Part shown: one piece after another, positions 1 through 9,083 of the stretch
How the letters are laid out: each line of letters opens with the position of its first letter
How positions within the stretch are numbered: the first letter of the stretch is position 1
NCBI GenBank assembly: GCA_019058445.1
Contig: JAHPZA010000003.1
Location: 575,516-639,515, forward strand
Length of the DNA: 64,000 nucleotides
Direction: 5' to 3'
DNA from: Promethearchaeota archaeon
GTDB taxonomy: Archaea > Asgardarchaeota > Lokiarchaeia > Sigyniarchaeales > SOKP01
Notes under the pieces: model-generated
Told to the model about the DNA's origin: nothing
Database searches by the model: none
The model's input: only the letters and a program-made list of their open reading frames with translations
Program-made: the position numbers and the translations under genes

Positions 1-173
1 TTTTCCTTTAAATTATCCTTGGGGTGATTTTCCATTTTCTTAATCCCAATATTATTTTTGTACCTAACGGTTTTGCAGTAAAGGTTAGCAAATTTAAAAT
101 ATTTTATCATATTTTTTATAAAAAAACCCCATATATGATAATTTTATTAAAAATTAAATCCATTTTCTCTAAG

Positions 174-1580
174 ATGAATAATCTCCAAAATGTTATGGAA
201 AGTATTGAAAAAGCGAGAAAAATTACAAAAAAATGTCCATTTCGTCCTAAATTCCACTTTTTGGCGCCTGCAAATTGGATGAATGATCCTAATGGCCCTA
301 TTTTTTATAAAGGGGAATATCACCTTTTCTATCAACATAATCCATATAATGATGATTGGGGATACGTACACTGGGGCCATGCGAAAAGTAAAGACTTGGT
401 CCACTGGGAACATCTTCCTATAGCGTTAGTTCCTTCAAATGAATTAGGTGAAGAACATTGTTATTCTGGGTGCTGTGTCGATAATAATGGCGTTCCTACT
501 ATTATTTATACCAGTATTGGTCCTAAAAAATTACCATCAACAGGTGCAGAGCAATGGCTTGCTACGAGTATAGATGATATGATTACTTGGCAAAAAACTC
601 CTTATAATCCAATTATGACACTTGATTTACATGGAGAGTTAGATGTACGGGAGTGGAGAGATCCTTATGTTTGGAAGGAAGGGGATTATTGGTATATGAC
701 GTTAGGAGGTCATATTCATAACTCTCAAGCGGGAATTGCATTATTATATCGATCTTGTGATCTTTTGAAATGGGAATACTTAAATCCTCTATGTCAAGGG
801 GAAAAAAAAAGTAAAATGACAGGGTTGAACTGGGAATGTCCTAACTTTTTTCCTCTTGGAGATTATCAAGTATTAATTATATCTCCCCATAGAAAAGTAG
901 TTTATAGTGTAGGAAATTATAAGAATCATACCTTTTCAGCTGATTATTGGAGGTATTTAGATCATGGTCGAGCTTTTTATGCTCCAAACACGATGTTTGA
1001 TAGACAAGGGAGGGTAATTATGTGGGCTTGGATACAAGGTGGGGGAACAGGTGGATGGAATGAATGTTTATCTTTACCCCGGATTTTAACTTTAGATAAT
1101 AAGAGCAAATTACAAATCCACCCTGCTCCCGAACTTCAGATTCTACGAGAATCTCATATTCATATGGAAAATATAAAGCTATCACCCCAATCAAACTGTA
1201 TTCTAGAAAATGTGAAAGGAAAATGTTTGGAAATTATTGCAGAGTTCGAAGTAAACACTCCAACGTCCTTCGGGTTTAAGGTTTTTCAATCAAACAATCA
1301 GAGAGAATTTGAAACCATTGGATATGATAATGAGAAAAATAGGCTTTGGGCAGGCAAAGAAAAGGGTAAAATTGATTATCCCCCAAACAAACCACATGTA
1401 CTTTTTCATATATTTATAGATAAATCCGTAATAGAAGTATTTCTTAATTATAGTGAATGTTTAACGAGTCGAATATATCCAAAATCAGATGATTCAGAGG
1501 GAATTGATCTTTTCGCTTCAAATGATGATATAAAACTGACACGTTTAGATATATGGAAATTAAAATCTATTTGGAAATAA
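174..1580 (+). CDS. Glycoside hydrolase family 32 beta-fructosidase (invertase/levanase type)
   Basis: Predicted to hydrolyse beta-fructofuranosides such as sucrose, sucrose-6-phosphate or fructans. All three GH32 acidic signatures are visible, numbered from the ATG at 174: WMNDPNG at residues 35-41 with nucleophile D38, RDP at 162-164 with the transition-state stabilising Asp, and WECPNFF with acid/base E221. A beta-sandwich-like C-terminal part follows from about residue 330, so the 468-residue length fits one five-bladed propeller plus sandwich. The frame is open back to a GTG at 24, but those extra 50 residues are low-complexity and lie outside the conserved fold, so I chose 174; ATG 195 is also possible. 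No signal peptide is seen, which suggests intracellular action on imported sugar. Exact substrate cannot be read from sequence. Confidence 0.9.
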   Translation: MNNLQNVMESIEKARKITKKCPFRPKFHFLAPANWMNDPNGPIFYKGEYHLFYQHNPYNDDWGYVHWGHAKSKDLVHWEHLPIALVPSNELGEEHCYSGCCVDNNGVPTIIYTSIGPKKLPSTGAEQWLATSIDDMITWQKTPYNPIMTLDLHGELDVREWRDPYVWKEGDYWYMTLGGHIHNSQAGIALLYRSCDLLKWEYLNPLCQGEKKSKMTGLNWECPNFFPLGDYQVLIISPHRKVVYSVGNYKNHTFSADYWRYLDHGRAFYAPNTMFDRQGRVIMWAWIQGGGTGGWNECLSLPRILTLDNKSKLQIHPAPELQILRESHIHMENIKLSPQSNCILENVKGKCLEIIAEFEVNTPTSFGFKVFQSNNQREFETIGYDNEKNRLWAGKEKGKIDYPPNKPHVLFHIFIDKSVIEVFLNYSECLTSRIYPKSDDSEGIDLFASNDDIKLTRLDIWKLKSIWK

Positions 1581-1688
1581 AAATTTTGAATTTATTTGTT
1601 AATCTAGAAAAAAGATTTTTAATTCCTCAAGATAAATTATTATATCGTTCTATAATTTAAATTAAAATTGATAATTTGGTGAAAAAAT

Positions 1689-3371
1689 ATGGAATTACCA
1701 GAATATATAAAAAATCCTATTTGGAAAGATCATATGCCACCTGGGCTCACTTTAGAAATAGATCTGCCTGAAGACATGTCTTTAGGGGATGTATTTAAAA
1801 TGGGAGCTGATGATTACGGAGAAAAGGTTAACATTGTATTTGCGGGGAAAGAGTATACCTTCCAGGAGGTATATGACCTCACTATAAGGTTTGCAAATGG
1901 TTTGCTAAACTTAGGAGTTAAAAAAGATGATGTAGTGGCAATTTGGTTGCCTAATTGTCCCCATTTCGCTATTAGTTATTTTGCTACTTTAAGTATTGGA
2001 GCGACTGTTACTGCCATTAGCCCATTATATGTCGGTCGAGAAATGGCCTATCAGGTTAAGGATTCAGGAGCGGAATACGTAATTGTAATTGATAGATTTA
2101 TAAAGCAGTATAAGAAGGCAGAAAAAGAACTGCAGCTAAAGAAGACAGTTATTGTAAATATAGAAGGAGGAGTACCGGAAGAGCCAGAAACGGATAAATT
2201 AATCCATTTTAATACCATAATGAATGAGAATCCAGACCCTAAACCGCTTCCTGAAATTAAGGTCAATCCCAAAGAAGATGTAGCTGTTATTCAATATACA
2301 GGTGGAACAACAGGACTTCCGAAGGGGGCGGAGTTATCCCATTATAATATTGTATCAAATATTCTCCAAATTAAGCAGGTTTCTGTGTATATGAAAGAAA
2401 ATTATTTAAAGGAAGACATAGTTTCTATATCCGTACTTCCTTGGTATCATATTTACGGACAAACTTGCGAAGTAGCACTTGCTCCATTTATCGGATCGAA
2501 AGGATTTATCCTTCCGACTTTTGATATGGGAAGAATCTTTGAAATTATGAAGAATCAAAAACCAAATACAATGCTTGGAGTACCTACTATGTTCCTCAAT
2601 CTTTTAAATTCACCGCTAGCTAAGGATGCTGATTTTTCTTGTTTGAAGTATGTCAATGTAGGAGCTAGTGCTATGCCAATAGAGGCAGCTAAAGAATGGG
2701 AGAAAAGATCAGGATTTGCTATGGGCGAAGGTTATGGTCTTAGTGAAACTAGTCCCGGAGTAACGAATTCTCCACCATGGGCAAAGAAAAAAGATGGGAG
2801 CTGCGGCACACCAATGGCAAGTACCTTTGTTGGGATAATAAATGAAGACTTAGAATTTTTACCAATAGGTGAAGCAGGTGAACTTGTTGTATCCGGACCA
2901 CAGGTTATGTTAGGTTATCATAACAGACCAGAAGAAAATAAACTGGTATTTTTTGAAGCTGGAGGGTATAGATGGTTAAGAACTGGAGATTTCGCTAGAC
3001 TTGATGACGAAGGATATATCTTTATCTTAGATAGAGTCAAGGATTTAATCAAATATAAAGGACATAGTGTATATCCTAGAGAAATTGAGGAAGTTCTTTA
3101 CGAACACCCCGCTGTTCAAGAATGTAGCGTTATTGGAGTGAAGGATCCTGTTAAAGGGGAGGATATTAAAGCATATATTATTCTTCGAAAAGAATACCAA
3201 AAGAAAATTACAGAACAGGAAATTATTGACTGGTCTAAAGAGAATCTTGCAGCTTATAAATATCCTAGGATGGTAGAATTTGTTCGTAGTTTGCCAAAAA
3301 GCTCGGTAGGTAAGGTTTTAAGAAAAAATCTTAGAGAAAAAGAAGCAAAAAAGAAAAAAAAGAGTAAATAG
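1689..3371 (+). CDS. AMP-forming acyl-CoA synthetase (fatty-acid--CoA ligase family)
   Basis: Activates a carboxylic acid to an acyl-AMP and then an acyl-CoA. The ANL-superfamily P-loop YTGGTTGLPKG is at residues 203-213. The adenylate-binding motif GYGLSET and the hinge/A8 region WLRTGDFARLDDEGY with downstream DRVKDLIKYKG are present, as is the C-terminal catalytic-lysine motif SSVGKVLRK. Length (560) is normal for medium/long-chain ligases. The C-terminus ends in a lysine-rich tail (KEAKKKKKSK). A second member at 10756 shares the same architecture, so at least two acyl-CoA ligases serve this region. The chain length or class of acid is not readable. Confidence 0.92.
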   Translation: MELPEYIKNPIWKDHMPPGLTLEIDLPEDMSLGDVFKMGADDYGEKVNIVFAGKEYTFQEVYDLTIRFANGLLNLGVKKDDVVAIWLPNCPHFAISYFATLSIGATVTAISPLYVGREMAYQVKDSGAEYVIVIDRFIKQYKKAEKELQLKKTVIVNIEGGVPEEPETDKLIHFNTIMNENPDPKPLPEIKVNPKEDVAVIQYTGGTTGLPKGAELSHYNIVSNILQIKQVSVYMKENYLKEDIVSISVLPWYHIYGQTCEVALAPFIGSKGFILPTFDMGRIFEIMKNQKPNTMLGVPTMFLNLLNSPLAKDADFSCLKYVNVGASAMPIEAAKEWEKRSGFAMGEGYGLSETSPGVTNSPPWAKKKDGSCGTPMASTFVGIINEDLEFLPIGEAGELVVSGPQVMLGYHNRPEENKLVFFEAGGYRWLRTGDFARLDDEGYIFILDRVKDLIKYKGHSVYPREIEEVLYEHPAVQECSVIGVKDPVKGEDIKAYIILRKEYQKKITEQEIIDWSKENLAAYKYPRMVEFVRSLPKSSVGKVLRKNLREKEAKKKKKSK

Positions 3372-3373
3372 AT

Positions 3374-3389
3374 TTTATAATTTTTTTTT
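3374..3389 (+). terminator. Poly-T terminator candidate between convergent genes
   Basis: Nine consecutive T residues (3381-3389) follow the stop of the acyl-CoA synthetase in the 31-bp gap to the convergent channel gene. Archaeal RNA polymerase terminates at such runs. On the opposite strand the A-rich 3' end of the synthetase gene (about 3350-3367) supplies a matching T-rich tract for the channel transcript. Confidence 0.45.
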
Positions 3390-3402
3390 AAGTCATTTTT
3401 AT

Positions 3403-3777
3403 TTAAACATCGAGTCCCATTCTTGTTGCAAGTTTGACTATTATAAAGATTACGAAAGCCACAATTACAAAAGTTATCACAACCCCTATAAAATGCCCGA
3501 CTCGAAACACACTAATTGTAATTTCTTCCCAAGCAACACCAGGAACAAATAATTCCACAATAGGCATTATCATATCATCTACCAGTGCCTGTATTACAGC
3601 ACCAGTATAGATTGCCATAATAAATGCTACGGCAAGCGCTAACACACGATACTTTTTGATAAAAATTTTAAATTCGTCAATGAAATTTTTAGGGACAGGT
3701 TCGGGCGGTGGAGTAAGTAGCTTTCTAATTTGTTTTAATTCCTCTAACATATCATCTTCTTTGGTCATATCTCCCAC
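3403..3777 (-). CDS. mscL: Large-conductance mechanosensitive channel-like protein (MscL family)
   Basis: Probable osmotic safety valve in the cytoplasmic membrane. After about 40 charged residues comes an FIDEF..F amphipathic start and a first helix (LALAVAFIMAIYTGAVIQALVDDMIMP) that matches the MscL TM1 pattern, including the conserved VxDxIMP ending. A short extracellular loop and a second helix (HFIGVVITFVIVAFVIFIIVKLA) follow. At 124 residues it is close to the usual 120-150, but the charged part here is N-terminal rather than the usual C-terminal bundle. It stands alone, convergent with the acyl-CoA ligase. Confidence 0.75.
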   Translation of the reverse strand: MGDMTKEDDMLEELKQIRKLLTPPPEPVPKNFIDEFKIFIKKYRVLALAVAFIMAIYTGAVIQALVDDMIMPIVELFVPGVAWEEITISVFRVGHFIGVVITFVIVAFVIFIIVKLATRMGLDV

Positions 3778-3905
3778 TATTTTTTGATAAAATTAGGATA
3801 GTTTAGATAACATTAGAAATTTCTACGTTAAATCTGAGATTTTATCGTCTAAAAACTTATTTAAATCTTATTCTTAGAAATTATAAAAAAAAGTAAAAAA
3901 TAGAG

Positions 3906-5321
3906 TTAAACCCTCATTTTCTTTTCTTCATGAAGTTTCTGAAGTTTTTCCTTTACGGATTGTAAATACTCGCCATCTAAAGGATATTTATAAATTGCTA
4001 AAATGGCAATAACCAATGCTATAATCGGAAAGATACACATTAACATTCGAAGCCCAAAGATAACATCTGGGGTTACGTTCTCAGGTTCGTACACAGTCCA
4101 TCCTACATTAGTAAACACGAGATTTATGGCTAAAAACACAAAAATTGTAGCTGTTCTTTGAAAGAATATCAATACTCCATAATAAGATGCTTCCCTTCTG
4201 GTTCCAGTATTTACCTCATCCTCATCAATAATATCAGCCACAATTAAATCATAAATATATAGTGACCCAGCTAATCCAATTCCTATAACAAAGAATACAA
4301 TTAATCCGGACACTAAATCTCGAATAAACAATAATGGAATAAGAGTTAAAATCCAAATCGATTTCGAGATAAGCCACGTTTTTCGAAGTCCGATCTTTTG
4401 TACTACAGGTTTCCATAGAATATTCATAAAGAGTGCTGCAGAAATAAATGTTAATCCTAGCAACAATGCTAAGAATATTGATTCTCCTTCACCTATACCA
4501 AGGACAAACTTACCATATAGAGGGACAATAGTAGGGAGCATCCCATATACAAACCAACTCCCGATTTCTATCGGCAAAAACCACCTGAAGCTTTTGTTTT
4601 TAAGGCATAGTTTAATTGATTTCCCGAAGCTTGGAGCACTTTTATACTCATCTTGAAATTCGGCTTTTTCTTTTGGTGTGAATTTTAAGAAAATAATACC
4701 ACCTAAAACTATAATAATCGCAACGGCAATTCCATAAAGTTGGTAGTTTATTAAATATTTTCTATTAGTTAAATCTGGAATAAATAAAGTTGGCAAAACA
4801 AAAGCAAAAATCAATCCGATAATAGCAAATGTTTGTCTAAAGTTATTTGCCCTCGTTCTTTCTTCAGTAGTAATAAATACTTCCGGAAGCAAGGATATGT
4901 AGTTGATATCAAACATAGAAAAAAACAATTCAAAGAGAATAATGATTATCATAAAGTATAAAAAATTAGTCATCTGATCTTCTGTGCCAAAAGTAAGTGG
5001 TGGAGTAAATAATAAAACCATAATGATTGCAATAGGAATTAAAGAAAACATAAGCCAAGGAAGACGACGCCCCCATCTGGTATGAGTCCTATCTGACAAC
5101 GTACCTAAAAATGGGTCATTTGCACTATTCCAAATTGACCATATAATAAATCCCAAAGTAATTAATACGACATTAAGTCCCACTACCGTAAAATAAAATG
5201 TAAATATGAGAAATGTAAATCCTTGGTACGATATTATAACCGGTAATTGACCAAAACTATAGGCGGTTGCTTTTTTATTTGAAAAACCGAGATCTTCAAT
5301 TTTTTCTTCTCTCTTACTCAT
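3906..5321 (-). CDS. GPH-family (MelB-like) sugar:cation symporter, MFS
   Basis: Predicted 12-helix importer of glycosides, pentosides or hexuronides with a cation. The loop after helix 2 carries the GPH signature: NDPFLGTLSDRT followed by WGRRLPW. A second family mark is the acidic DEDEV segment before helix 10 with TGTRREASYYG. Length 471 is typical. A related transporter is encoded at 17448. Together with the GH32 enzyme this supports sugar uptake, though co-transcription is not possible because of orientation and distance. Confidence 0.88.
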   Translation of the reverse strand: MSKREEKIEDLGFSNKKATAYSFGQLPVIISYQGFTFLIFTFYFTVVGLNVVLITLGFIIWSIWNSANDPFLGTLSDRTHTRWGRRLPWLMFSLIPIAIIMVLLFTPPLTFGTEDQMTNFLYFMIIIILFELFFSMFDINYISLLPEVFITTEERTRANNFRQTFAIIGLIFAFVLPTLFIPDLTNRKYLINYQLYGIAVAIIIVLGGIIFLKFTPKEKAEFQDEYKSAPSFGKSIKLCLKNKSFRWFLPIEIGSWFVYGMLPTIVPLYGKFVLGIGEGESIFLALLLGLTFISAALFMNILWKPVVQKIGLRKTWLISKSIWILTLIPLLFIRDLVSGLIVFFVIGIGLAGSLYIYDLIVADIIDEDEVNTGTRREASYYGVLIFFQRTATIFVFLAINLVFTNVGWTVYEPENVTPDVIFGLRMLMCIFPIIALVIAILAIYKYPLDGEYLQSVKEKLQKLHEEKKMRV

Positions 5322-5387
5322 AAAATTACCTTTATGAATTTAATTTTTGGATTATAAATTGTGCTTAACATATACTTTATTGCCAAG

Positions 5388-5397
5388 TTATATAAAT
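5388..5397. promoter_or_regulatory. TATA-box candidate in divergent intergenic region
   Basis: The string ttatataaat lies in the 148-bp gap between the divergent symporter (start 5321) and the CoxE-like gene (start 5470), about 67 bases from the first and 73 from the second. It resembles an archaeal TATA element readable on either strand. The background is so AT-rich that this is only suggestive. Confidence 0.3.
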
Positions 5398-5469
5398 TTT
5401 TAATTTATTGTGTTAGATATATAGAGACAAAAATTATTTAATGCTCTCTTATTTCATTACCTATCTTAG

Positions 5470-6708
5470 ATGTTTGTTGAATATTTTTTTTATCTGAAAC
5501 AGAGGCTCCCAGTTAGCATTATAGAGTATATGACCTTAATAGAAGCGCTTAATCAAGGTCTAATTCGAAATATGGTAGATTTTTATTATATCTCTCGATC
5601 GATTTTATGTAAGAATGAACATCATTTTGACTTATATGATATAGCATTTGTGAATTTTTTTAAAGATGCTGGGCTTAAATTTCCTGATGAGATAAAAGAA
5701 GAACTTTGGAAATGGTTAGAAAAAAATTTAACAATATTGCATCTTCCCTTTGATCTCGGAGAACTGACTCGGTACTTCGATTCAGAAGATTTAGAAAGGC
5801 AATTTAGGAAACTATTAGGAGAACAAGATCAAGAGCATAATTTTGGAGATAAATGGATTGGTACTCAAGGAACCTCGCCTTTCGGACATTCTGGCAGGAA
5901 TCTTGGGGGTATGAGGGTTGCAGGTGATTATAGTATACATAGTGCCATAAAAATTGCACAAAAGAGAATTTTTAAAGATTATAGAAAAGATCTAACCCTC
6001 GATACTCGCCAAATCAAAGTAGCTTTAAAAAGGCTTAAGAGATTAGATGACATTGGGAAAAAGGATGAGTTGGATCTGGATAAAACGATTGATGAGACCT
6101 GTAAGAATGGGGGAGATATCGAATTAATCCTTAAAAAAAGGAGAAAAAACAATGTAAAAATTGTACTTTTAATGGATGTTGGCGGGACGATGGACCCCTA
6201 TACGCATATGGTCAATCTCTTATTCTCTGCAGCGTATAATTTATCCCATTGGAAAGATTTTAAGTACTATTACTTTCATAATTGCATCTATAATAAATTA
6301 TACTTTAATGCACGGCGAAATGCAGATGAATCCATCGATTTTGAAGATTTCTTAAGGAAATTCGACAGTTCATATCGAATAATTATAGTAGGAGATCAGA
6401 CAATGCACAGGAGTGAATTGAAAGATCCTCGTGGAGCCATTTACGATGGAGCTACCAACAAAAAGCCAGGTATATATTACATCAAAAGACTAGCACGCCA
6501 TTATAAAAAAAATATTGTTTGGTTAAATCCCGAAGATTTCTCGTTTGAATGGATGACATGGACAAGATTAGTTATATCTAAAATTATTCCTACATTCGGT
6601 TTGACAATCCAAGGGATTGAACAAGCAATGGACTTTTTGAGAAATAATGGAAAAAATATCTTTAGCTCTGTAGACATGCTTAAAGGTGTAAAATTAGCTT
6701 ATTATTAG
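5470..6708 (+). CDS. vWA domain protein, CoxE-like, copy 1
   Basis: Von Willebrand A protein of the kind annotated as VWA containing CoxE-like; such proteins usually work with MoxR-type AAA ATPases in maturation of metalloenzymes or complexes, but no MoxR gene is nearby. The MIDAS-like motif is LMDVGGTMDPY, a degenerate DxSxS with GG in place of the usual spacing and Thr in the third position. The N-terminal 90 residues and the basic QIAQKR..KDYR..DTRQIKVALKRLK linker are conserved with the next gene. 412 residues; no signal peptide or membrane segment. The following paralogue starts 107 bp downstream in the same direction. Confidence 0.75.
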   Translation: MFVEYFFYLKQRLPVSIIEYMTLIEALNQGLIRNMVDFYYISRSILCKNEHHFDLYDIAFVNFFKDAGLKFPDEIKEELWKWLEKNLTILHLPFDLGELTRYFDSEDLERQFRKLLGEQDQEHNFGDKWIGTQGTSPFGHSGRNLGGMRVAGDYSIHSAIKIAQKRIFKDYRKDLTLDTRQIKVALKRLKRLDDIGKKDELDLDKTIDETCKNGGDIELILKKRRKNNVKIVLLMDVGGTMDPYTHMVNLLFSAAYNLSHWKDFKYYYFHNCIYNKLYFNARRNADESIDFEDFLRKFDSSYRIIIVGDQTMHRSELKDPRGAIYDGATNKKPGIYYIKRLARHYKKNIVWLNPEDFSFEWMTWTRLVISKIIPTFGLTIQGIEQAMDFLRNNGKNIFSSVDMLKGVKLAYY

Positions 6709-6815
6709 GAAGCCGTTAATTTCTTTTGAAAAATTAGAAAAAGATTATTTAATTCATTTAAATTTAATTAACATAAGAATATAATATTCTTAATTAAAAA
6801 TTTTTTAGATAAAAA

Positions 6816-8240
6816 ATGTTCGTAGAATATTTTTACTACCTCAAAGATCGCTTGCCTATCAGTATTACAGAATATATGACTCTTATGGAAGCCCTCGATA
6901 AGGGAGTTATACATAACATGGTGGAATTCTACTTTGTATCAAGAAGTATTCTCTGTAAAAATGAGCACCATTTTGATATTTATGATATTGCCTTCGCAAA
7001 TTTTTTCAAGGATGCTATGGTAAGCTTTCCAGAAGACATCAAACAAGAGATCTGGGATTGGCTTAATAAAGAAATGACTCTTCAAGAATTAGCGATGGGT
7101 TTACAAATGATGATGAGTCAATATGGTCAATATATTATCGTCGAAGATCTAAAGAAATTTCTGGAAGAGCTATTGAAAAAAGAAGGAGTCAAAATGGATG
7201 GAAAGATATTAATAAGCGATCCAAGTCAAATAACAGATGAAATTTTAGAATGGCTTCAGAAAAATATGAGTCCTGAAGAATTATCCGGAAGTTTTCAACA
7301 ACTTATAGATGGGAAATTTGACTTAGAACAAATGCAGAAACACTTTGAAGAGCTTTTAAAAAAACAAGACGAAGAGCATAATTTCGGGCATCATATGATA
7401 GGTACCCAGGGAGATTCCAGGTTTGGGAATATGGGGCAAAACCCAATGGGAATGCGGGTTGGTGGTTCTTCGGGAATGCGTATGGCAATACAAATAGCTC
7501 AAAAACGAGTTTTTAAAGATTATCGTAAAGATATTGTATTGGATACGAGGCAAATTAAGGTGGCACTCAAACGACTTAAAAAACTTGAAGAAATTGGAAA
7601 AAAGGACGAGTTAAATATCGATAAAACCATCGACCACACTGCAAAAAACGGTGGAGATATTGATATCATCTTCGATAAACGGCGAAAAAATGATGTAAAA
7701 CTCTTACTATTAATGGATGTTGGAGGGAGTATGACTCCTTATGCGCATTTAGTCAACCTTTTATTTTCGGCCGCGAATAATATGTCTCACTGGAAAGACT
7801 TTAAACCATACTACTTTCATAATTGCATCTATGAAAAGTTATTTTTCAACGCACAACGCAATCCAGATGAATCAATTGATTTTGAGGATTTTTTAAAGAA
7901 ATATGATAACAAATATAAGGTAGTTATGGTAGGAGATGCCGCAATGGCCAGCTATGAGCTTACCGAGCGGTATGGATCAATTTATTATTATCATAGAAAT
8001 GAAATGCCTGGAATCCATTATATCAGAGAGCTTGCATACCACTTTAAAGACAATATTGTCTGGTTAAACCCTGAGCTTATAAGAGATGAGTGGCAACCTT
8101 GGACCAGAAAAATTATATCCAGCGTGATTCCGATGTTCAATTTAACCATCGAGGGGATTGAGGAGGCAATGGATTTTCTGAGAAAAGGTGGAAAAAATAT
8201 GTTTACATCTGTCCAAAAACTTAAAGGATTTACATATTAA
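6816..8240 (+). CDS. vWA domain protein, CoxE-like, copy 2 with internal duplication
   Basis: Tandem paralogue of the preceding gene, clearly homologous over its whole length. The MIDAS-like motif is DVGGSMTPY, closer to canonical than copy 1. It is 62 residues longer, mainly because the segment of about 45 residues that in copy 1 reads ELWKWL...LLGEQDQEHNFG occurs twice here: EIWDWLNKEM...LEELLKKEG (about residues 78-124) and EILEWLQKNM...FEELLKKQD (about 142-185). Cytosolic by prediction. Two tandem copies suggest a hetero-oligomer or functional split; this is inference. Confidence 0.75.
   Translation: MFVEYFYYLKDRLPISITEYMTLMEALDKGVIHNMVEFYFVSRSILCKNEHHFDIYDIAFANFFKDAMVSFPEDIKQEIWDWLNKEMTLQELAMGLQMMMSQYGQYIIVEDLKKFLEELLKKEGVKMDGKILISDPSQITDEILEWLQKNMSPEELSGSFQQLIDGKFDLEQMQKHFEELLKKQDEEHNFGHHMIGTQGDSRFGNMGQNPMGMRVGGSSGMRMAIQIAQKRVFKDYRKDIVLDTRQIKVALKRLKKLEEIGKKDELNIDKTIDHTAKNGGDIDIIFDKRRKNDVKLLLLMDVGGSMTPYAHLVNLLFSAANNMSHWKDFKPYYFHNCIYEKLFFNAQRNPDESIDFEDFLKKYDNKYKVVMVGDAAMASYELTERYGSIYYYHRNEMPGIHYIRELAYHFKDNIVWLNPELIRDEWQPWTRKIISSVIPMFNLTIEGIEEAMDFLRKGGKNMFTSVQKLKGFTY
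7047..7370 (+). repeat. Intragenic duplication in CoxE-like copy 2
   Basis: Two diverged copies, about 7047-7187 and 7239-7370, encode the same helix-rich unit: EI.(W/E)WL.K.M...EL followed by a final EELLKK. The paralogous gene at 5470 has one copy only, so the duplication arose after, or was lost from, the other copy. Divergence is high at nucleotide level. Confidence 0.6.
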
Positions 8241-8385
8241 AAAAACATAATAAAATCTTAATTCATATTTCATTAAGTTTTATCTTTTGTCTCAATTTCT
8301 TAGCTCATCTTTTCTAATTGTAAAGAATTAAAAGAGATTAAACGTTTGGAAAATATATTATTACAATAATTCAAAATAACCGGCC

Positions 8386-9066
8386 ATGAAGTATGAAGCG
8401 ATAATCTTTGATCTTTTCGGCACTTTAGTTGATAATCCTACATTTCAAGAATATCATCAATTATTATCTCAAATGGCTTCCATTCTTTCGATATCATCTA
8501 AAGATTTTTCTCGTCTTTGGCTCGATACTGCTAAAGAGAGATCCACTGGGATTTTTAAAACAATTGAGGAAAATATAAGATATATTTGTAATGAACTCCA
8601 AGTCAATGTGAAAGAAGATCAAATAAATAAAATCCTAGAATTAAGACTAAATCTTATTCGAGAAGATTTAGCGCCTAAATCTGATACGATAGATACATTA
8701 TCCGAACTAAAGAAACGAGGTTTCAAAATAGGGCTCATTAGTAATTGTTCTTCAGATATTCCAATTCTTTGGAATAGCACTCAATTCGTCAAATTTATAG
8801 ATGTAGCTATATTATCATGTTCTGTAGGTTTGAAAAAACCAGATCCTAAAATCTATAAAATCACCTGCAAGAGATTAAATGTTTTGCCTCAAAATTGTTT
8901 ATATATTGGTGATGGAGACAGCAATGAATTAGCAGGCGCATCTCAAGTAGGAATGGATGCTATTTTGATTCGGGACCCATCTCAAAAAGATCCTTATTAT
9001 ATTGACAAGGAAGAATGGAATGGTCAAAAAATATCAGCTTTGAATGAGGTTTTTAAATTTTTATGA
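8386..9066 (+). CDS. HAD-superfamily hydrolase
   Basis: Haloacid dehalogenase-fold hydrolase of 226 residues. Motif I is FDLFGTLV with nucleophile D9; motif II is LISNCSS; motif III is the Lys in GLKKPDPKIY; motif IV is IGDGDSNEL. The residue two after the nucleophile is Phe (F11) instead of Asp, a pattern usual in 2-haloacid dehalogenase-like members rather than in phosphatases, which need the second Asp as general acid. A helical cap lies between motifs I and II. It stands alone; substrate unknown. Confidence 0.85.
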   Translation: MKYEAIIFDLFGTLVDNPTFQEYHQLLSQMASILSISSKDFSRLWLDTAKERSTGIFKTIEENIRYICNELQVNVKEDQINKILELRLNLIREDLAPKSDTIDTLSELKKRGFKIGLISNCSSDIPILWNSTQFVKFIDVAILSCSVGLKKPDPKIYKITCKRLNVLPQNCLYIGDGDSNELAGASQVGMDAILIRDPSQKDPYYIDKEEWNGQKISALNEVFKFL

Positions 9067-9083
9067 GATATGAATGAGAAAAT

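Noticed and set aside
24..173. N-terminal extension of the GH32 gene
   Set aside because: Low-complexity, hydrophobic/AT-driven residues outside the conserved fold, without ribosome site; ATG 174 is better.
3820..3834. A 15-base identity (tttctacgttaaatc) with 44260-44274
   Set aside because: Single match of 15 bases in AT-rich DNA is expected by chance, and the flanks do not match.
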